A stretch of 21,396 bases of DNA, from positions 1-21,396 of the forward strand of contig CALCVT010000037.1 in NCBI GenBank assembly GCA_937906495.1. Direction: 5' to 3'. The stretch comes from an uncultured Prevotella sp. Lineage in GTDB: Bacteria; Bacteroidota; Bacteroidia; Bacteroidales; Bacteroidaceae. Below the pieces are notes generated by a model. The model was not told the origin of the DNA. It was given only the letters and a program-made list of their open reading frames with translations, and searched no databases. Positions 1 to 6,711 of the stretch are shown in pieces; positions within the stretch are counted from its first letter, which is position 1, and every line of letters starts with the position of its first letter. The position numbers were made by a program, and so were the translations under genes.

Positions 1-37
1 GCTTTAGCTGATTTATTGATCAACTAAAGCCTTTTTT
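1..37 (+). terminator. Rho-independent terminator at the left edge
   Basis: The arms at 1-12 and 19-30 pair at 11 of 12 positions around a 6-base loop and are followed by CTTTTTT (31-37). It is oriented to end a plus-strand transcript whose gene lies left of the window. The right arm and U tract belong to the sequence repeated at the other edge. Confidence 0.75.
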
Positions 38-70
38 ATATTTAGGAATATGGGTAGATGGGATGAATAC
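19..70 (+). repeat. Left copy of an inverted terminal repeat
   Basis: These 52 bases are the reverse complement of 21344-21396, differing only in one run length (GGG here, CCCC there). The match stops sharply at 70/71. The unit covers half a terminator hairpin, its U tract and about 33 bases beyond. Each copy is read inward from the edge, so both edges look like the 3' side of the same multi-copy unit. The unit itself (insertion sequence, other repeat) cannot be identified from what is inside the window. Confidence 0.9.
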
Positions 71-285
71 AGCGGGGATAAGCATATAGATTAGCTATGC
101 GAAAAAGAAATCAAATAATTCATGATACTTTTGCTGTCAAATATAATCAAAAAAGTATATTGAGCGAATCTAAAGTTAGACCAGTGCCCTATACCAGTTA
201 ATCGGTTCTTTAAAACTATATCTATAGGAACACCCAAACGTATAAAACCATTTGAATTTCTGTGGTACAAGAGAAAGGCCCCTCA
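71..285. other. Intergenic stretch with only doubtful short reading frames
   Basis: An A+T-rich stretch between the left repeat and the permease gene. It holds a 34-codon frame from ATG 97 to the stop at 199-201 (starts MRKRNQIIHD). In the next frame there is an open stretch from 164 to the stop at 287-289 (ends FLWYKRKAPH). Read together they could be a decayed gene with a frameshift, but neither resembles a family I recognise and no promoter or ribosome site is visible. No clear terminator for the permease is seen either. Confidence 0.3.
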
Positions 286-1188
286 TTAAGTTGTACCTAT
301 GTATATACAGAACATTCCAGCCAAGACCAAAAGAAGATCAATGAATTTCGATGAAAGATTTTTTTCTGAAAACACCATTGCACCAAAAAGAAAAGAAATA
401 AGTACACTACCCCTACGTACCATTGATACTACAGAAATAAGTGCATCTGGACTTGAAAGCGCATAAAAGTAAGCCATATCTGCTGCCGTCAAAAAAAATG
501 AGATGCAAAGAATACTCCACTTCCACTTAAAAGGAGTACTACGTCTACGGATAGGCATCCAGATAAAAAGCATAACACCAGTCATAAGCACAGCTTGATA
601 AACATTGTACCACCCCTGCACAAAATAACGGTCAAGTCCTGCCCCACCCTGTACTATAGGAGCCATCAAGTATTTATCATACAACCCACTTGTAGCACCT
701 AATACAGCAGCAAGTATCAAAAGAAAAATCCATAAATTATGCACAAAACAAATACCCTCCCTACGACCACTACGACTAAGCAGAAAAAATGAAAAAATAG
801 CGAGCAATACACCACTCCACTGCCAAGCATTAAGCTGTTCACCATAAATAAGCAAGGCACCAGTAAGTGTCATAACCGGGCGTGTAGCATTAATTGGCCC
901 TACTATAGTAATAGGTAAATGTTTCATTGCAAAATAACCACATACCCACGATGAAAGCACAATAGCTGCCTTGATTAGAACTAAAAAATGAGCAGAAGGA
1001 GAGGCTACAGGTATGATGTTAGACACTCCGCATACCGATGCTAGTATGAAAGGCAAAAAGAATAAAGCACAAGTTACCGTGTTAATCATTAAAACCGGCA
1101 ACACAGCATTATCGCGCAAAGAAACTTTTTTAAAAACGTCGTAAAATCCAAGCAAAGCTGCCGAGATAAATGCTAATATCAACCACAT
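286..1188 (-). CDS. DMT-superfamily (EamA-type) membrane transporter
   Basis: A 300-residue, strongly hydrophobic protein with about ten predicted membrane spans arranged as two similar halves, the architecture of EamA/DMT permeases. A conserved-looking segment in the first half (PITIVGPINATRPVMTLTGA, about residues 92-111) is typical of the repeat, where a Pro/Ala-rich span precedes a helix ending near residue 137. The substrate cannot be told from sequence; family members export or import small metabolites such as amino acids or nucleosides. The start codon overlaps the truA stop by one base (TAATG), so translation is probably coupled to truA. No SD is present. The family assignment is secure; the role is open. 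Confidence 0.88.
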   Translation of the reverse strand: MWLILAFISAALLGFYDVFKKVSLRDNAVLPVLMINTVTCALFFLPFILASVCGVSNIIPVASPSAHFLVLIKAAIVLSSWVCGYFAMKHLPITIVGPINATRPVMTLTGALLIYGEQLNAWQWSGVLLAIFSFFLLSRSGRREGICFVHNLWIFLLILAAVLGATSGLYDKYLMAPIVQGGAGLDRYFVQGWYNVYQAVLMTGVMLFIWMPIRRRSTPFKWKWSILCISFFLTAADMAYFYALSSPDALISVVSMVRRGSVLISFLFGAMVFSEKNLSSKFIDLLLVLAGMFCIYIGTT

Positions 1189-1934
1189 TATAAAAAGAGT
1201 TCGTCTGGATAAGTTATACCTACTAATGAGAGCGCATTACCGGGCATCGAATCACCCGCTGCACAACGATTCTTCAACTCAATAACTCGTTCAAAATCAG
1301 TCATACTTAGATGTCCGCGGCCGACTTCAATAAGCGTTCCTACAACTGCGCGTACCATATTACGGAGAAAGCGATTAGCTGTTATTTCAAAACGCCATAA
1401 ATCATCGTCTACTTGTATCCACTCAGCTTTTGTTACCTTACAATTGTTAGTTTTAGTATCTGTATGTAGTTTTGAAAAACTTGTAAAATCAGTTACGCTT
1501 AATAACTTGGCTGCTGCCTCATTCATTTTATTAAAATCCAAAGGAAAGGTAATACGCGTTGCATATTGCCTTCTGAAAGGATTCTTTTTAGTATACACCC
1601 AATAATGATAGGTACGCGAAGTAGCATCAAAACGAGCATGTGCATCAGCACGTACGGGAACCACTTTGGTCACAGCAATATCCTGCGGCAATAGTCGATT
1701 AAGTTTAAATACCAACCAAGAAGTGTCGATAGTATTAGAAAAATCGAAATGAGCCACCATGCAATGAGCATGTACTCCAGCATCAGTACGTCCTGCTCCC
1801 GTTACCTCTGTTGGCTCACGTAATAAAGTACTAATTGCCTCATTTAGGCGCTGTTGAACACTTATGGCATTAGGCTGAACTTGCCAGCCATGATATTGAG
1901 AACCATCAAACGAAAAGTAAATAAAGTAGCGCAT
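1188..1934 (-). CDS. truA: tRNA pseudouridine(38-40) synthase TruA
   Basis: TruA isomerises uridines 38-40 in the anticodon arm of many tRNAs to pseudouridine. The 248-residue product starts MRYFIYFSFDGSQYHGWQ, the normal TruA N-terminus. It carries the active-site signature GAGRTDAGVHA, in which Asp51 is the catalytic aspartate. The C-terminal half includes RFEITANRFLRNMVRAVVG, the second conserved family block. An upstream in-frame ATG at 1985 would add 17 hydrophobic residues, but that start lies inside the terminator hairpin of the ribosomal operon, so 1934 is preferred. No SD is seen. Transcription probably comes from an unseen promoter or from read-through of that terminator. It overlaps the downstream permease by one base. 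Confidence 0.95.
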   Translation of the reverse strand: MRYFIYFSFDGSQYHGWQVQPNAISVQQRLNEAISTLLREPTEVTGAGRTDAGVHAHCMVAHFDFSNTIDTSWLVFKLNRLLPQDIAVTKVVPVRADAHARFDATSRTYHYWVYTKKNPFRRQYATRITFPLDFNKMNEAAAKLLSVTDFTSFSKLHTDTKTNNCKVTKAEWIQVDDDLWRFEITANRFLRNMVRAVVGTLIEVGRGHLSMTDFERVIELKNRCAAGDSMPGNALSLVGITYPDELFL

Positions 1935-1970
1935 AAAGCTTACTTGAAAAAGAGAAATGAAAAGGAGTAG

Positions 1971-2007
1971 AAAAAAGTGCCGCACCCTGCAAAGGGGTAC
2001 GGCACTT
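1971..2007 (-). terminator. Terminator of the rpsF-rpsR-rplI operon
   Basis: On the minus strand, AGTGCCGTACCC and GGGTGCGGCACT pair with one G-U wobble around a short loop, directly followed by six T residues. It lies 20 bases past the rplI stop and separates the ribosomal operon from truA. It also covers the upstream ATG of truA, arguing against that start. Confidence 0.9.
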
Positions 2008-2027
2008 ATGATAGTGTATAAGTCGAA

Positions 2028-2474
2028 TTATGCTTCAGCCTCTACTTCAAAAGGAATTTCAACAGAAACTTCCTTGTGGAGTTTAACTGTAGCAGTGTAA
2101 GAACCAACTTCTTTAACATCCTTTACATTGATAATCTTGCGATCGATTTCGAAACCAATCTTAGCAAGAGCCTCAGCAATGTGAAGGTTATTAACCGAAC
2201 CATAGATAGCGCCTGTTGCACTAACTTTGGTCGTAATTTTGAGAGGTTCAATAGCGCCAAGCTTAGCAGCCAACTCCTCTGCATCTGCCTTAATCTTAGC
2301 AAGTTTATGAGCGCGCTGCTTGAGGTTCTCAGCAAGAACTTTCTTTGCAGACTCAGAAGCAATGATAGCCTTGCCGGTAGGAATAAGGTAGTTGCGGCCG
2401 TAACCGTCTTTCACATGCACGATATCGTCTTTGTAACCCAGACCAATAACGTTTTCTTTCAAAATGATTTCCAT
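2028..2474 (-). CDS. rplI: 50S ribosomal protein bL9
   Basis: bL9 binds 23S rRNA near the L1 stalk and reaches toward the next ribosome on the mRNA. The 148-residue length is normal for the family. The N-terminal domain is intact (MEIILKENVIGLGYKDD, then the glycine-rich VKDGYGRNYLIPTGKA). A charged, alanine-rich connecting helix follows at about residues 40-75, then the C-terminal domain. It is the last gene of rpsF-rpsR-rplI, 20 bases after rpsR, and is preceded by a perfect AGGAGG, which is rare in this window. A strong terminator follows. Confidence 0.98.
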   Translation of the reverse strand: MEIILKENVIGLGYKDDIVHVKDGYGRNYLIPTGKAIIASESAKKVLAENLKQRAHKLAKIKADAEELAAKLGAIEPLKITTKVSATGAIYGSVNNLHIAEALAKIGFEIDRKIINVKDVKEVGSYTATVKLHKEVSVEIPFEVEAEA

Positions 2475-2483
2475 ATCTTATTA

Positions 2484-2489
2484 CCTCCT
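2484..2489 (-). promoter_or_regulatory. Strong Shine-Dalgarno sequence of rplI
   Basis: A perfect AGGAGG on the minus strand, nine bases before the rplI ATG, lying entirely in the 20-base gap after rpsR. Most genes in the window have no SD, as expected for Bacteroidota, so a full-length one here is notable. Confidence 0.85.
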
Positions 2490-2494
2490 CTTTA

Positions 2495-2764
2495 TTATTT
2501 CATCAAATCGGTTACAAAGGGAAGAAGAGCCAAGTGGCGGGCACGCTTTACAGCCTGTGCTACGCGACGCTGGTACTTGAGCGAAGTGCCGGTGATACGG
2601 CGGGGCAGAATCTTACCCTGCTCATTCAAGAACTTCTTCAAGAATTCAGGATCCTTGTAGTCGATGTACTTAATACCGCTCTTTTTGAAACGGCAATACT
2701 TCTTCTTCTTGACATCCACAGTGGGCGGGGTCAAATAACGAATTTCAGATTGTGCTTGTGCCAT
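2495..2764 (-). CDS. rpsR: 30S ribosomal protein bS18
   Basis: bS18 forms a heterodimer with bS6 on the platform of the small subunit. The 89-residue protein has the family core KYCRFKKSGIKYIDYKD (about residues 22-38), then LPRRITGTSLKYQRRVAQAV and the basic RARHLALLPFV tail that binds 16S rRNA. It sits between rpsF (3-base gap) and rplI. In Flavobacterium ribosomes bS18 helps, with bS6 and bS21, to hold the 3' end of 16S rRNA so that the anti-SD is hidden. This gene nevertheless has a strong SD of its own, which makes feedback control conceivable (inference). Confidence 0.98.
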   Translation of the reverse strand: MAQAQSEIRYLTPPTVDVKKKKYCRFKKSGIKYIDYKDPEFLKKFLNEQGKILPRRITGTSLKYQRRVAQAVKRARHLALLPFVTDLMK

Positions 2765-2767
2765 TTT

Positions 2768-3109
2768 TTAGTCCTCCTTCTTATTAAACTTGTTACGACG
2801 TTTAGCAGCGTACTCTGCTGCATGTTTTTCGAGCTTCACGGTCAGATAGCGAATAACGCGCTCATCACGGCGGAAAGCTACTTCAAGTTTAGCCACGGTT
2901 TCGGGCTCAGCCTTAAACTCGATAAGCTCATAGAAGCCAGTGGACTTTTTCTGAATAGGATAAGCCATCGTCTTGAGGCCCCACTCCTCTTCATTGATAA
3001 TCTCAGCGCCTGCTGCGACGAGAATACCTTTGAACTTTTCGACCGTTTCCTTCATCTGTTGGTCAGACAAAACGGGAGTCATAATGAAAACGGTCTCGTA
3101 CTGATTCAT
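2768..3109 (-). CDS. rpsF: 30S ribosomal protein bS6
   Basis: bS6 pairs with bS18 on the 30S platform. The 113-residue product begins MNQYETVFIMTPVLSDQQM, which matches the family start. ATGs at 3112 and 3145 are in frame upstream, but the longer form adds residues unlike bS6 and lies closer to the promoter. The central NEEEWGLKTMAYPIQKKSTG and the basic block FRRDERVIRYLTVKLEKHA are characteristic. First gene of the operon, with a 5' leader of about 40 bases and no SD of its own. Its last codons (Lys-Lys-Glu-Asp-stop) contain the SD of rpsR. Confidence 0.97.
   Translation of the reverse strand: MNQYETVFIMTPVLSDQQMKETVEKFKGILVAAGAEIINEEEWGLKTMAYPIQKKSTGFYELIEFKAEPETVAKLEVAFRRDERVIRYLTVKLEKHAAEYAAKRRNKFNKKED
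2772..2779 (-). promoter_or_regulatory. Strong Shine-Dalgarno sequence of rpsR inside the rpsF 3' end
   Basis: AAGGAGGA on the minus strand, with the AGGAGG core at 2773-2778, eight bases before the rpsR ATG. It is formed by the final Lys-Glu-Asp codons of rpsF just before its stop, so the protein sequence and the ribosome site are linked. Confidence 0.85.
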
Positions 3110-3155
3110 CATAGGTTTTGAATGAATTATATGTTTTCGTTGCAAAATTGCGGTG

Positions 3156-3186
3156 CAAAGGTAAGCAAAATACGCGAATCAGCGAA
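3156..3186 (-). promoter_or_regulatory. Promoter of the rpsF-rpsR-rplI operon
   Basis: On the minus strand, TACCTTTG (3156-3163) fits the Bacteroidota -7 element TAnnTTTG. TTCG (3183-3186), 19 bases upstream, matches three of four bases of the -33 element TTTG. The predicted start of transcription is near 3150, about 40 bases before rpsF. Confidence 0.65.
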
Positions 3187-3256
3187 GTTTATAGTATAAA
3201 TTCTGCACTTTTACACCAAAATCTGCCAGATTTTAACATTCAACAATATAAAACAC

Positions 3257-3295
3257 AAACAAAGACAAAGTTTCACTGCCACTTTGTCTTTGTTT
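3257..3295 (-). terminator. Long perfect hairpin ending the ROK kinase gene
   Basis: A perfect 15-bp inverted repeat (3257-3271 with 3281-3295) around a 9-base loop. It lies 75 bases past the stop of the ROK gene and before the rpsF promoter. The minus strand continues TTTGTGTTTTATAT-like, T-rich but broken. The plus strand is followed by T-rich sequence too, so it could stop transcription both ways. Confidence 0.7.
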
Positions 3296-3370
3296 TTACT
3301 GTTTTTTGAATAATAAACGCTACCAGTTTATTTTAGCGATATCTAGAATCAATACTACATTTCTAGGTGG

Positions 3371-4333
3371 TTACTCCCAACCTAAGGCGCTGGCACCAAG
3401 AACGGCAGCCTCACTTCCGTTAAGCGAAGAGATAAGCAACTTTGCTTTACCTGTATAAAGATTATGTACGTTCTCGTCGTAAGCTTTACGAAGGGGATTC
3501 ATCAAATAATCGCCTGACTTAGTCAAACCTCCGAAAAATACAAACGCCTCAGGAGAATTGAAAGTTGCGAAATCTGCACATGCAGTACCCAAAATACGGC
3601 CGGTAAACTCAAATATTTCGAGTGCAATCTCATCACCCTTCTCTGCTGCTTGGAATACATCAAAAGAAGTAATGCGTTGGGGATCAAGTTCACGGAGCAA
3701 ACTGGGTTTGCTGTTCTTCTCAAGGAACTCACGAGCTGTACGTGCCACGCCAGTAGCCGAAGTATACGTTTCTAAACAGCCCTTACGGCCACAACCGCAA
3801 GCACGACCGTTTCCCGTATGATCGATAACAAAGTGGCCAAGTTCACCAGCAAATCCATCACTACCATAAACAATCTTGCCATCAACTACGATACCCGAGC
3901 CTACACCCGTTCCCAAAGTAATCATAATAAAGTTCTTCATTCCTCGGGCAACACCGTAAGTCATCTCGCCCATTGCTGCTGCATTGGCATCATTCGTTAC
4001 GCGGCAGGGAATGCCCAAAGCTTCTTCAAAAGCCTGTGCACAAGGAACAATCCCGGGCCATACCAAATTAGCTGCATATTCAATGGTACCATTATAATAG
4101 TTTCCATTAGGGGCGCCAATACCCATAGCACGGACCTTCTCAATACCTCCTATAGCATCAAGAGCAGGCTGTAAAGCTTCAACCGAAGCTTTAACATAAT
4201 CGGTAAATTCTGTATAAGCTTTAGTTGATAAGACTGTTTGTGATTTGATATTTCCGCGTTGGTCTACAATTCCGAACACAGAGTTTGTACCGCCCATATC
4301 AAGGCCGATAACGTAAGGTTTTTCAACTTCCAT
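3371..4333 (-). CDS. ROK-family sugar kinase (probable glucokinase)
   Basis: ROK kinases phosphorylate glucose or related sugars with ATP in the cytosol. The 320-residue protein has the phosphate-binding motif DMGGTN (residues 12-17). The catalytic aspartate is Asp115 in TNDANAAA. ELGH (164-167) is the sugar-binding ExGH motif, and CGCGRKGC (Cys179, Cys181, Cys186) is the zinc site that marks the ROK family. There is no N-terminal helix-turn-helix, so it is an enzyme rather than a ROK repressor. Glucokinase is the likeliest activity, but N-acetylmannosamine or fructose kinases share these motifs. Single-gene unit with its own promoter (4363-4393) and terminator (3257-3295), divergent from the LysE-type gene. 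A weak AGGA lies near the start. Confidence 0.92.
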   Translation of the reverse strand: MEVEKPYVIGLDMGGTNSVFGIVDQRGNIKSQTVLSTKAYTEFTDYVKASVEALQPALDAIGGIEKVRAMGIGAPNGNYYNGTIEYAANLVWPGIVPCAQAFEEALGIPCRVTNDANAAAMGEMTYGVARGMKNFIMITLGTGVGSGIVVDGKIVYGSDGFAGELGHFVIDHTGNGRACGCGRKGCLETYTSATGVARTAREFLEKNSKPSLLRELDPQRITSFDVFQAAEKGDEIALEIFEFTGRILGTACADFATFNSPEAFVFFGGLTKSGDYLMNPLRKAYDENVHNLYTGKAKLLISSLNGSEAAVLGASALGWE

Positions 4334-4362
4334 GGTTTCCTAAAAATTCATTTTTATGGCTG

Positions 4363-4393
4363 CAAAAGTACAATATTTATCTGAACACGCATA
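4363..4393 (-). promoter_or_regulatory. Promoter of the ROK kinase gene
   Basis: Minus-strand TACTTTTG (4363-4370) fits TAnnTTTG. TATG (4390-4393), 19 bases upstream, is a three-of-four match to TTTG. The start codon is about 30 bases downstream. Confidence 0.6.
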
Positions 4394-4482
4394 TAGCATA
4401 TGCAATTTTTTTGCCGATAAATCCAAAAAAGCCCCTCAAGGTGGGTATAGCATGCATTTTAGACCTTTATACAATAAAATAT

Positions 4483-4513
4483 TTTGAACTTCGAGTGCTT
4501 TTCTGTAATTTTG
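4483..4513 (+). promoter_or_regulatory. Promoter of the LysE-DUF4924-rfbD-prfC run
   Basis: TTTG (4483-4486), 19 bases, then TAATTTTG (4506-4513): an exact match to the Bacteroidota consensus with ideal spacing. The leader before the ATG at 4541 would be about 20 bases. The two divergent promoters share the 207-base gap 4334-4540. Confidence 0.8.
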
Positions 4514-4540
4514 CTCCCACGAAATTTGCCATAACCTGAC

Positions 4541-5209
4541 ATGAACGATATATTCTTACAATTCAACGGAACCTTATTATTGATAGTAAAAGGTTTGCTT
4601 GTGGGCATTATAGCCTCGGCCCCCATGGGCCCTGTCGGTATTCTGTGCATCCAGCGCACCATGCAGAAAGGGCGTGCATACGGCATTGTTACCGGAGCTG
4701 GCGCAGCCTTAAGCGATATCTTCTATGCATTGGTTACGGGTTTGGGCATGTCGTTTGTTGTAGACTTTATTGATAAAGAGCAAAATATATTTTGGCTCAA
4801 GCTGTTAGGCAGTGTCATGCTTTTTATCTTTGGTATCTACATGTTCCGCACCGACCCGCGAAAGTGTCTGCGCCCGTCGTCACACAACAAAGGCACACTG
4901 GTACATAACTTTACCACAGCTTTTTTGGTTACTCTTTCTAATCCCCTAATCATTTTCCTCTTCATCGCACTCTTTAATATGCTCACCTTTGTCAGTCCGG
5001 GTAATCCCGTGGGACAATTTTTAGGCTACTTGTCAATTATAGGAGGAGCCATGCTCTGGTGGTTGGGACTGACTTATGTTATCAATAAACTAAAGAGCAA
5101 TTTTGGAGTTCGCGGCATTATGCGTCTAAATCGCAGCATCGGTACTATCGTGCTGATAGCATCTGTCCTCTATGCAGCTATGACACTGTTCAACCTTTCG
5201 CTCTATTAA
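4541..5209 (+). CDS. LysE-family translocator
   Basis: A 222-residue inner-membrane protein with about six hydrophobic spans. It contains the family hallmark near the N-terminus, LVGIIASAPMGPVGILCIQR (about residues 21-40), followed by the GxxxGxGAALSD-type segment IVTGAGAALSDIFYAL. LysE/RhtB exporters pump amino acids such as lysine, threonine or homoserine lactones out of the cell; the substrate here is unknown. A basic loop (residues 105-120) follows the third span. It is first in a close-packed run with a DUF4924-type gene (26-base gap), rfbD and prfC, and has a consensus promoter just upstream. No SD. Confidence 0.9.
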   Translation: MNDIFLQFNGTLLLIVKGLLVGIIASAPMGPVGILCIQRTMQKGRAYGIVTGAGAALSDIFYALVTGLGMSFVVDFIDKEQNIFWLKLLGSVMLFIFGIYMFRTDPRKCLRPSSHNKGTLVHNFTTAFLVTLSNPLIIFLFIALFNMLTFVSPGNPVGQFLGYLSIIGGAMLWWLGLTYVINKLKSNFGVRGIMRLNRSIGTIVLIASVLYAAMTLFNLSLY

Positions 5210-5235
5210 CACAAGCCGTAACGAATTTATCTACT

Positions 5236-5790
5236 ATGATCATTGCAGACAAGCTCAAAGTTACCAATCGTGCTGAATACTTACTTTACCTTTGGCAGGT
5301 TGAAGATTTGATTCGAGTGTATCAGTGCGACGCAGATCGTATTCAAAACGAATACCTCAGCAAATTCAATATACCCGAAACACAACGTGCAGCTACATGC
5401 CAATGGTACGCAGATCTTTGCGAAATGATGCGAAGCGAAGGAAAAAAAGAACATGGCCATCTGCAAATATGCACAAACATCCTTAGCGAACTTATCGAAC
5501 TTCACGCGCAATTGGTTAATTCACCCAATTTTCCATATTACCGCGAAATGTACTACAAGGTATTACCTTACATCGTAGAGTTGCGCAGCAAACAAAAACA
5601 AGATACGAATCATCCCGAAGAACCGGAATTGCAAACTTGCTTTGACCTGCTTTATGGTATAATGTTGCTACGTCTGCAACATAAGCCCATTGAAACAAGT
5701 ACCGAAAAAGCTGTTAAAGATATTGCCACCTTGCTTGGGCAACTCTCCGACTATTATTTCAAAAATCAACGTGAGGTTCTCGAATTCTAA
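5236..5790 (+). CDS. DUF4924-type protein of unknown function
   Basis: A 184-residue soluble, largely helical protein without signal peptide or membrane span. The start IIADKLKVTNRAEYLLYLWQ, followed by VEDLIRVYQCDADRIQNEYL, resembles the DUF4924 family found in Bacteroidales (recognition from memory). It is acidic in the middle and rich in Leu, Glu and Gln, with no catalytic motif I can see. It lies 26 bases after the LysE-type gene and 47 bases before rfbD, so it is probably co-transcribed. The company of translation and cell-surface genes does not fix a role. Confidence 0.75.
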   Translation: MIIADKLKVTNRAEYLLYLWQVEDLIRVYQCDADRIQNEYLSKFNIPETQRAATCQWYADLCEMMRSEGKKEHGHLQICTNILSELIELHAQLVNSPNFPYYREMYYKVLPYIVELRSKQKQDTNHPEEPELQTCFDLLYGIMLLRLQHKPIETSTEKAVKDIATLLGQLSDYYFKNQREVLEF

Positions 5791-5837
5791 ATCTGTAATT
5801 TCCCCATAACCCCCTATATCTCCATACAACCCTACCG

Positions 5838-6692
5838 ATGAAACAAATACTTGTTACCGGATGCAACGGACAACTTGGAAACGAAATCCAATTTCTCGCT
5901 CCTAAATACGAGGATAAATGGTGTTTTCACTTTACAGACGTACAAGAACTTGACATTACAGACCGTAAGGCCGTATATGCCTATATCGAACAACACCATA
6001 TTTCAATTGTTATCAATTGTGCAGCCTATACTGCTGTAGACAAAGCCGAAACTGATGTAGAATTATGCGATTTGCTAAACAATGTAGCTCCAGGTTATTT
6101 AGCTGAAGCCGTGGCTTCCGTTGGAGGAACCATGATACAAGTTTCGACCGACTATGTCTTCGACGGAACAGGCTGCATTCCCTATAAAGAAGATGACGCA
6201 ACGAACCCACAAACCGTATACGGACGAACCAAACTGGCAGGTGAAGAAAATGTTATACGTTCTTGCGCAGGTTCAATGGTTATTCGTACAGCATGGCTCT
6301 ACTCCACCCATGGCAACAACTTTGTAAAGACTATGATTCGCTTAGGCAATGAGCGAGACAAACTTGGTGTAGTATTCGACCAACTGGGCACACCCACATA
6401 TGCTCGTGATTTGGCACGAGCAATACTTACCGCTGTCGACAAAGGTATCATCCCCGGAGTATACCACTTTACAAATGAAGGTGTTTGCTCTTGGTACGAC
6501 TTTACACGAGCTATCCACCGTTTGAAGGGTATTACAGACTGCAACGTAAGCCCTATTCATACCGAGGATTATCCGGTACCGGCAAAACGCCCTCACTTTT
6601 CGGTTCTCGATAAAACCAAAATTAAGCATACCTACGACGTTGAAATACGCTGGTGGGAAGATGCACTCAAAGAATGCATTAAAGAACTTTAA
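5838..6692 (+). CDS. rfbD: dTDP-4-dehydrorhamnose reductase
   Basis: Last step of dTDP-L-rhamnose synthesis: NAD(P)H-dependent reduction of dTDP-4-keto-rhamnose, supplying rhamnose for surface polysaccharide. The 284-residue protein is a short-chain dehydrogenase/reductase. It has the Rossmann motif TGCNGQLG (residues 7-14), the catalytic Thr/Ser region STDYVFDG (103-110) and the YxxxK pair Tyr128-Lys132 (YGRTK). HFTNEGVCSWYDFT and the C-terminal KRPHFSVLDKTKI block are typical of RfbD. The other rfb genes (A, B, C) are not in the window, so the pathway is split across the genome. It is 19 bases from prfC; no SD. Confidence 0.95.
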   Translation: MKQILVTGCNGQLGNEIQFLAPKYEDKWCFHFTDVQELDITDRKAVYAYIEQHHISIVINCAAYTAVDKAETDVELCDLLNNVAPGYLAEAVASVGGTMIQVSTDYVFDGTGCIPYKEDDATNPQTVYGRTKLAGEENVIRSCAGSMVIRTAWLYSTHGNNFVKTMIRLGNERDKLGVVFDQLGTPTYARDLARAILTAVDKGIIPGVYHFTNEGVCSWYDFTRAIHRLKGITDCNVSPIHTEDYPVPAKRPHFSVLDKTKIKHTYDVEIRWWEDALKECIKEL

Positions 6693-6711
6693 GCACTCCA
6701 AAACAAAACCT

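Noticed and set aside
1935..1985. Longer truA start at 1985 adding 17 residues
   Set aside because: The added part is hydrophobic, unlike TruA, and its start lies inside the terminator of the ribosomal operon. The family start is the ATG at 1934.
2534..3121. 195-codon plus-strand frame opposite rpsR and rpsF
   Set aside because: It is antisense to two certain ribosomal genes and has no recognisable protein character.
3110..3145. Longer rpsF start at 3145
   Set aside because: bS6 proteins begin MNxYETVF, which is the ATG at 3109. The upstream residues are unlike the family and leave almost no leader after the promoter.
3135..3163. TTGCA/TGCAA hairpin with CCG in the loop as an S6:S18 autoregulatory leader
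   Set aside because: The left arm lies in the -7 promoter element, upstream of the predicted transcription start, so it would not be in the RNA.
6640..6711. Longer prfC start overlapping rfbD
   Set aside because: It would overlap rfbD by 53 bases, and its extra 24 residues do not resemble RF3.
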